From contig JAIXVS010000081.1 in NCBI GenBank assembly GCA_027482795.1, forward strand, positions 1 to 10,533: a stretch of DNA of 10,533 bases. The letters run 5' to 3'. Positions 7,694 through 10,533 of this stretch are shown here, one piece after another (position 1 is the stretch's first letter; every line of letters begins with the position of its first letter). A program made the position numbers and the translations under genes. This DNA is from Rhodobacter sp. Its GTDB lineage: Bacteria; Pseudomonadota; Alphaproteobacteria; Rhodobacterales; Rhodobacteraceae. The notes under the pieces were generated by a model that was not told the origin of the DNA, did not search any database, and saw only the letters and a program-made list of their open reading frames with translations.

Positions 7694-7762
7694 AATGTCA
7701 GCCTCGCGCATGGGTATAGATGTGTTATAGGGGGCGCGCAGTAAAAAGGGAAAGGGCGCGGC
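7694..7762. promoter_or_regulatory. Divergent regB / senC promoter region
   Basis: Only 69 bp separate the regB and senC start codons, so both divergent promoters must lie here or reach into the genes. On the minus strand TATAAC (7724-7729) could be a regB -10 box (5 of 6 matches), but the -35 at 17 bp is poor. The pentamer TATAG occurs twice in direct repeat (7715-7719 and 7726-7730), 11 bp apart, about one helical turn. I did not find a clear GCGNC/GNCGC RegA-type inverted repeat. The senC Shine-Dalgarno is GGG in AAAGGGCGCGGC just before its ATG. Confidence 0.5.
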
Positions 7763-8389
7763 ATGAAAAACGAAACGCTGATTGCAAGCTTGGCAGGTTT
7801 GGCTGTGGTGGGGCTTATTGGGGCAAGTGTTTTGTATATCTCGCAGCCCGCAGGCGATGATCAGTTCGCGCAGTGCCGCGCGGGCGCGGTGGGTGGCGGT
7901 GCGATTGGTGGGCCGTTCACCCTGACCGATGAAAACGGAAAAACCGTGACAGATAAGGACGTTATCACAGGTCCAACGCTGGTTTATTTTGGCTACACCT
8001 TTTGCCCCGATGTTTGCCCATTGGACGCTGCCCGCAACGCAGAGGCGGTGGATATTTTGGAATCCAAAGGCAAGATCGTCACCCCTGTCTTCATCTCGTT
8101 CGACCCCGAACGCGATACGCCCGAAGTGCTGCGTGATTTTACCGATGCCATGCACCCACGCATGATTGGTCTGACGGGCACGCCCGACCAAGTAAAAGCA
8201 GCCTCGGCTGCCTATAAGACCTATTACCAAAAGCAGATGGATGGCGATCCGCAGTATTACCTGATGGATCACTCTACCTTTAGCTATCTGATGATGCCAG
8301 ATGTCGGTTTTGTAGACTTTTTTGACCGCGATATCAGCGCGGCCAATATGGCAGAAAAGCTAGAATGTTTCGTTGATGCGGCAAAATAG
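7763..8389 (+). CDS. senC: SCO1/SenC/PrrC copper-binding thioredoxin-fold protein
   Basis: This 208-residue protein is anchored by an N-terminal membrane segment (about residues 6-27), with its thioredoxin-fold domain in the periplasm. It has the copper-binding CPDVC motif (Cys81 and Cys85) and the distal copper-ligand histidine in MDHSTFSYLM (His170), so the metal site is complete. SCO family proteins deliver copper to the CuA site of cytochrome c oxidase or act as thiol-disulfide reductases; in Rhodobacter, SenC/PrrC also influences RegB/PrrB signalling. Two further cysteines, Cys38 and Cys202, lie outside the motif. The gene diverges from regB and ends 61 bp before regA, as in other members of the group. 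Confidence 0.97.
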   Translation: MKNETLIASLAGLAVVGLIGASVLYISQPAGDDQFAQCRAGAVGGGAIGGPFTLTDENGKTVTDKDVITGPTLVYFGYTFCPDVCPLDAARNAEAVDILESKGKIVTPVFISFDPERDTPEVLRDFTDAMHPRMIGLTGTPDQVKAASAAYKTYYQKQMDGDPQYYLMDHSTFSYLMMPDVGFVDFFDRDISAANMAEKLECFVDAAK

Positions 8390-8397
8390 CTGGAAAT

Positions 8398-8426
8398 TTG
8401 ACCTAATCCCTAATGCGGCCTAGATT
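8398..8426 (+). promoter_or_regulatory. Probable sigma70-type promoter for regA
   Basis: In the 61-bp gap between senC and regA, TTGACC (8398-8403, 5 of 6 matches to the -35 consensus) is followed after exactly 17 bp by TAGATT (8421-8426, 4 of 6 matches to the -10 consensus). Transcription would start near 8433, leaving a leader of about 18 bases before the regA GTG. This would let regA be made independently of senC. Confidence 0.6.
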
Positions 8427-8434
8427 TAGCAAAA

Positions 8435-8450
8435 GAAAAAGGGGAATGCC
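8435..8450 (+). promoter_or_regulatory. regA ribosome-binding leader shared with hvrA
   Basis: GAAAAAGGGGAATGCC immediately precedes the regA GTG. It supplies an AGGGG Shine-Dalgarno at a spacing of about 7 bases, which decides the GTG start. The same 16 bases with one change precede hvrA at 9071-9086. An ATG inside it (8446) opens a short out-of-frame reading frame over the regA start. Confidence 0.7.
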
Positions 8451-9002
8451 GTGGAACATAATGCAGCCGAACTGGGCGAAGATCGCAGTTTGCTTTTGGT
8501 GGATGATGACGAAACCTTTGTGAAGCGTCTGGCAAAGGCGATGGAAAAGCGCGGTTTTGTTGTGGAAACCGTTACATCCGTGGCCGCTGGCCGCGCCGTG
8601 GCCACAGCCCGCCCCCCCGCCTATGCTGTGGTTGATCTGCGTCTAGAGGATGGAAACGGCCTAGATGTGGTAGAGCTGCTGCGCGAACGTCGCCCTGATT
8701 GCCGCGTTGTGGTTCTAACGGGCTATGGCGCGATTGCCACGGCGGTGGCAGCGGTGAAAATTGGCGCGGCGGATTATCTTTCTAAACCCGCCGATGCCGA
8801 TGATATCACGAATGCTTTACTGATGAAGGGCGGCGCAATGCCGCCTGTTTTGGATAACCCAATGTCCGCCGACCGCGTGCGGTGGGAGCATATCCAGCGC
8901 GTTTATGAGATGTGCAACAGGAACGTGTCGGAAACCGCGCGGCGGTTGTCTATGCATCGACGCACGTTGCAACGCATATTGGCAAAGCGCAGCCCAAAAT
9001 AG
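8451..9002 (+). CDS. regA: Global redox response regulator RegA (PrrA/ActR)
   Basis: RegA is the DNA-binding partner of RegB and a master regulator of redox-dependent genes. The 183-residue length is typical. The receiver domain (about 12-125) has the acidic pocket VDDDE (17-21), phospho-acceptor Asp62 in AVVDLRLEDGNGLDVV, Thr90 in VLTGYG and Lys112 in LSKPAD. A proline-containing linker (131-137) leads to a Fis-type helix-turn-helix (about 145-180) with the RNVSETARRLSMHRRTLQR signature. All expected residues are intact. The start is a GTG, supported by AGGGG at good spacing; no in-frame ATG lies upstream. It follows senC and has a probable promoter of its own. hvrA starts 85 bp downstream. 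Confidence 0.98.
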   Translation: MEHNAAELGEDRSLLLVDDDETFVKRLAKAMEKRGFVVETVTSVAAGRAVATARPPAYAVVDLRLEDGNGLDVVELLRERRPDCRVVVLTGYGAIATAVAAVKIGAADYLSKPADADDITNALLMKGGAMPPVLDNPMSADRVRWEHIQRVYEMCNRNVSETARRLSMHRRTLQRILAKRSPK

Positions 9003-9027
9003 CATCAAATCATTTTTAATAAAACCA

Positions 9028-9056
9028 TTGCAGTATCGGCAACACAGGCATAATAA
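9028..9056 (+). promoter_or_regulatory. Possible promoter for hvrA
   Basis: In the 85-bp AT-rich gap between regA and hvrA, TTGCAG (9028-9033) is followed after 17 bp by TAATAA (9051-9056); the overlapping CATAAT (9049-9054) is a better -10 but gives a 15-bp spacer. The -35 matches only 3 of 6 consensus bases. I see no intrinsic terminator in this gap, so read-through from regA is also likely. Confidence 0.35.
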
Positions 9057-9070
9057 AGTGCGCAGTTACC

Positions 9071-9086
9071 GAAAAAGGAGAATGCC
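9071..9086 (+). promoter_or_regulatory. hvrA ribosome-binding leader shared with regA
   Basis: GAAAAAGGAGAATGCC matches 15 of 16 bases of the leader that precedes regA. AGGAG lies 7 bases before the ATG at 9088 and only 1 base before the in-frame ATG at 9082, so 9088 is the preferred start. Confidence 0.75.
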
Positions 9087-9087
9087 C

Positions 9088-9396
9088 ATGGATCTTTCCC
9101 AGTATTCATTGAAAGAGTTAAAGGATTTGCAAACACGCATTGCAAAGGAAATTGCCGGTTTCAAAGACCGCAAGAAACGCGATGCCCTGCTCGCTCTTGA
9201 AGAAAAGGCGCGCGAGCTTGGCTTTTCGATTTCGGAACTGACGGGCGCGTCCAAAATTCGCAAACGCTCGCCCGCCGTGGCAAAATATGCCAACCCTGCC
9301 AACGGTTCGGAAACCTGGTCGGGCCGTGGGCGCAAGCCGCTGTGGTTCGTCGCTGCGCTGAAATCAGGCAAGCGGCCTGAAGATATGATGATCTGA
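9088..9396 (+). CDS. hvrA: H-NS family nucleoid/regulatory protein HvrA
   Basis: This 102-residue protein has an N-terminal helical, charged oligomerisation segment (about residues 5-50, rich in Lys and Glu) and the C-terminal H-NS DNA-binding motif TWSGRGRKPLWFVAAL (76-91), whose RGRKP core inserts into the AT-rich minor groove. H-NS-like proteins bind curved AT-rich DNA and silence or tune genes. In Rhodobacter capsulatus, HvrA, encoded next to regA, regulates light-harvesting and reaction-centre genes under dim light, and its relative Spb has a similar role. The position after senC-regA strongly supports the HvrA name. The photosynthesis role itself depends on the organism having those genes, which this window cannot show. 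The start at 9088 is set by AGGAG spacing. A strong hairpin terminator follows 23 bp after the stop. Confidence 0.93.
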   Translation: MDLSQYSLKELKDLQTRIAKEIAGFKDRKKRDALLALEEKARELGFSISELTGASKIRKRSPAVAKYANPANGSETWSGRGRKPLWFVAALKSGKRPEDMMI

Positions 9397-9419
9397 TCCA
9401 GCGCGATTGGCCAAAAGAA

Positions 9420-9455
9420 AAACGGGAAAGGCGCAAACCTTTCCCGTTTCTTTTT
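9420..9455. terminator. Bidirectional intrinsic terminator between hvrA and the cold-shock gene
   Basis: A perfect 12-bp stem (AAACGGGAAAGG at 9420-9431 pairing with CCTTTCCCGTTT at 9438-9449) closes a 6-base loop. On the plus strand it is followed by C and five T residues; on the minus strand by TTCTTTT. It can therefore end both hvrA and the convergent cold-shock transcript. Confidence 0.92.
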
Positions 9456-9495
9456 GTCTAAACGGTGCGGCCAAAGCCACGCCGCCTAAATCAGA

Positions 9496-9702
9496 TTATG
9501 CCAAAGCCAGGTTAACAGCCGATTCGCGGCCATCACGGCCTGCTTCGATGTCAAACGTCACGGCCTGACCGTCATTCAGTTGGCGGATGCCTGCACGCTC
9601 TAGCGCCGAGACGTGAACGAACACGTCTTTGTTGCCATTTGCGGGGGCGATAAAGCCAAAACCCTTGGTTGCGTTGAACCATTTCACTGTGCCATTGGCC
9701 AT
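9496..9702 (-). CDS. CspA-family cold-shock protein
   Basis: This 68-residue protein is a single cold-shock domain that binds single-stranded RNA and DNA and typically acts as an RNA chaperone. It begins MANGTVKWFNATKGFGFI, with RNP1 KGFGFI at residues 13-18 and RNP2 VFVHVS at 27-32, both intact, and has the normal family length. GGAG lies 9 bases before the ATG. Genomes of this group carry several paralogues, so I give no specific cspA-E letter, and cold induction is not certain. The gene lies 195 bp downstream of efp on the same strand, with a structured stretch between them, and converges on hvrA. Confidence 0.96.
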   Translation of the reverse strand: MANGTVKWFNATKGFGFIAPANGNKDVFVHVSALERAGIRQLNDGQAVTFDIEAGRDGRESAVNLALA

Positions 9703-9727
9703 AGTGATATCTCCGTATTTAGTGTCC

Positions 9728-9740
9728 CATCCGCAGGATG
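9728..9740 (-). promoter_or_regulatory. Small hairpin near the cold-shock gene ribosome-binding site
   Basis: CATCC and GGATG (9728-9732 and 9736-9740) form a 5-bp stem with a 3-base loop in the minus-strand leader, about 25 bases upstream of the start codon. Its nearness to the GGAG suggests it could influence initiation, but the stem is short and may be accidental. Confidence 0.3.
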
Positions 9741-9807
9741 CGATGGCGCGGCTCAGTCACGTTAGTATCGATCGCTGAAGCCGTAAGGAGACAGATTTTT
9801 CGAGATT

Positions 9808-9869
9808 AGCGTTTTTCGCCCCCACCCTATGCGCCTTTTCATTACAAAAAACAAGGGGTGAAAAACGCT
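9808..9869 (-). repeat. Long inverted repeat upstream of the cold-shock gene
   Basis: AGCGTTTTTC (9808-9817) and GAAAAACGCT (9860-9869) are perfect inverted arms. After one mismatch the pairing continues for four more G-C pairs (9819-9822 with 9855-9858), giving 14 pairs in 15 positions around a loop of about 32 bases. It lies 106 bp upstream of the cold-shock start and 28 bp after the efp stop. It could be a structured 5' leader, an attenuator-like element, or a protein site. The arms are not followed by a run of T on the minus strand, so it does not look like a simple terminator. Confidence 0.6.
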
Positions 9870-9879
9870 GTCGAAATAT

Positions 9880-9892
9880 CAACCAAGGGTTG
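9880..9892 (-). terminator. Weak hairpin after the efp stop codon
   Basis: CAACC and GGTTG form a 5-bp stem with a 3-base loop, 5 bases after the efp TAA on the minus strand. The following sequence ATATTTCG has only a poor T-run, so this is at best a weak or Rho-assisted terminator for efp. Confidence 0.3.
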
Positions 9893-9897
9893 CTAGA

Positions 9898-10464
9898 TTA
9901 GTCCTGTGCGCGGCCCTGATAGGCGTAGTCATCGGTGTTGATCACAATGCGCACGCCCGCGCCGATATGGGGCGGAACCATCACGCGCAGACCATTGGTG
10001 CAAACCGCAGGCTTATAGCTGGACGATGCCGTTTGCCCTTTGACCACGGGTTCGGTTTCGGCAATTTCCACCGTCACGCGCTGCGGCAGTTCAATCGCAA
10101 TCGCAACGCCGTCATAGGTTTTAAGGTAAACCTTGATGCCTTCGGTCAGAAAGACCTTGTCATCGCCCACCACATCGGGATGCACGGCGAACTGCTCGTA
10201 GGTGGTGGGTTCCATAAAATGGTAACCTTCGCCGTCTTCATATAGAAAGTCATACTCGCGTTCGTCGACATTGGCCTTTTCCACCATTTCCGTGGTGCGC
10301 CAGCGTTCAGAAACTTTCACCCCGTCAGAAATGCGGCGCATATCGACAGAAGTCGTCGGCGTGCCTTTGCCTGGGTGGAAATTTTCGGCCTTTAGAACGG
10401 CATACAGCTTGCCCTCCATTTCAACCACATTGCCTTTGCGCAGGCTAGAAGCGATGACTTTCAC
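9898..10464 (-). CDS. efp: Translation elongation factor EF-P
   Basis: EF-P binds between the P and E sites of the ribosome and relieves stalling at polyproline stretches. The 188-residue length is normal, with three beta-barrel domains (about 1-64, 65-127 and 128-188). Domain I carries the loop FHPGKGTP, whose Lys33 is equivalent to the residue beta-lysylated by EpmA in other proteobacteria; whether that modification occurs here cannot be seen. The C-terminal part contains TEPVVKGQTASSSYKPA and the PPHIGAGVRIVINT signature. The start is a GTG at 10464 with AAGGA 8 bases upstream, and the N-terminus MKVIASSLRKGNVV matches alphaproteobacterial homologues. The cold-shock gene lies 195 bp downstream in the same direction. 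Confidence 0.97.
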   Translation of the reverse strand: MKVIASSLRKGNVVEMEGKLYAVLKAENFHPGKGTPTTSVDMRRISDGVKVSERWRTTEMVEKANVDEREYDFLYEDGEGYHFMEPTTYEQFAVHPDVVGDDKVFLTEGIKVYLKTYDGVAIAIELPQRVTVEIAETEPVVKGQTASSSYKPAVCTNGLRVMVPPHIGAGVRIVINTDDYAYQGRAQD

Positions 10465-10492
10465 GGGTTTGATCCTTGTTTTTGGGCGCGAC

Positions 10493-10526
10493 CAGCCCTA
10501 TCGGGGGCTGCGCAGACTGGCTGCGC
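10493..10526 (-). other. Two adjacent hairpins in the efp upstream region
   Basis: CAGCCC/GGGCTG (10493-10498 with 10505-10510) and GCGCAG/CTGCGC (10510-10515 with 10521-10526) are two 6-bp GC-rich inverted repeats placed back to back, 28 bp before the efp GTG. They share base 10510, so they cannot both form fully. They may be leader structure, or the end of a terminator from a gene outside the window. I see no clear promoter or other gene in 10465-10533. Confidence 0.35.
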
Positions 10527-10533
10527 TTTAGCC

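Noticed and set aside
7694..8272. An open minus-strand extension of the regB frame, about 193 codons, lying antisense to senC.
   Set aside because: It has no family resemblance, covers a well-supported gene on the other strand, and crosses the divergent promoter region. The GAGG-supported ATG at 7693 gives the normal RegB length.
8905..9087. An upstream extension of the hvrA frame into the regA coding region.
   Set aside because: The extension overlaps the RegA helix-turn-helix in another frame. AGGAG places the start at 9088, giving the expected H-NS-like length.

Overview
The window reads as core chromosome of an alphaproteobacterium of the Rhodobacter/Roseobacter group (Rhodobacteraceae sensu lato). 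The main evidence is the gene set regB, senC, regA, hvrA, with regB divergent from the other three, as known from Rhodobacter. This sits beside the tsaE, amgK-like, murU-like, addB series and an EF-P of alphaproteobacterial type. Base composition is moderately GC-rich and looks even throughout. I saw no insertion sequence, integrase, tRNA, rRNA or CRISPR.

Left part (1-6172, all minus strand): a tightly packed run of a membrane-anchored multi-PAS protein, tsaE, an AmgK-like sugar kinase, a MurU-like nucleotidyltransferase and addB, which runs off the left edge. The last four are joined by overlaps of 4, 19 and 8 bp, which points to one transcript and coupled translation. The functions are mixed: a PAS sensor, t6A tRNA modification, recycling of cell-wall N-acetylmuramic acid, and double-strand-break repair. 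A TTAA-N7-TTAA motif resembling a CtrA box lies 63 bp upstream of the PAS gene.

Middle part (6320-9396): the RegB/RegA (PrrB/PrrA) redox two-component system. The membrane kinase RegB is on the minus strand; the Sco1-type copper protein SenC, the response regulator RegA and the H-NS-like HvrA are on the plus strand. RegB senses the redox state of the quinone pool and phosphorylates RegA. SenC serves cytochrome oxidase assembly. HvrA is a nucleoid-type regulator linked in Rhodobacter to light-dependent photosynthesis gene expression. The known active residues are all present. A likely promoter precedes regA inside the operon, and regA and hvrA have almost identical 16-base leaders before their start codons.

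Right part (9420-10533): a bidirectional terminator separates hvrA from the convergent minus-strand cspA-type cold-shock gene. That gene has a 195-bp upstream region with a long inverted repeat, and efp lies upstream of it.

Every gap is shorter than 300 bp. The largest is 195 bp (9703-9897), between efp and the cold-shock gene; next is 147 bp (6173-6319), between regB and the PAS gene. I found no clearly unknown biological system. The most interesting points are the possible CtrA control of a kinase-less PAS protein in a divL-like neighbourhood, and the small regulatory structures around regA, hvrA and the cold-shock gene.
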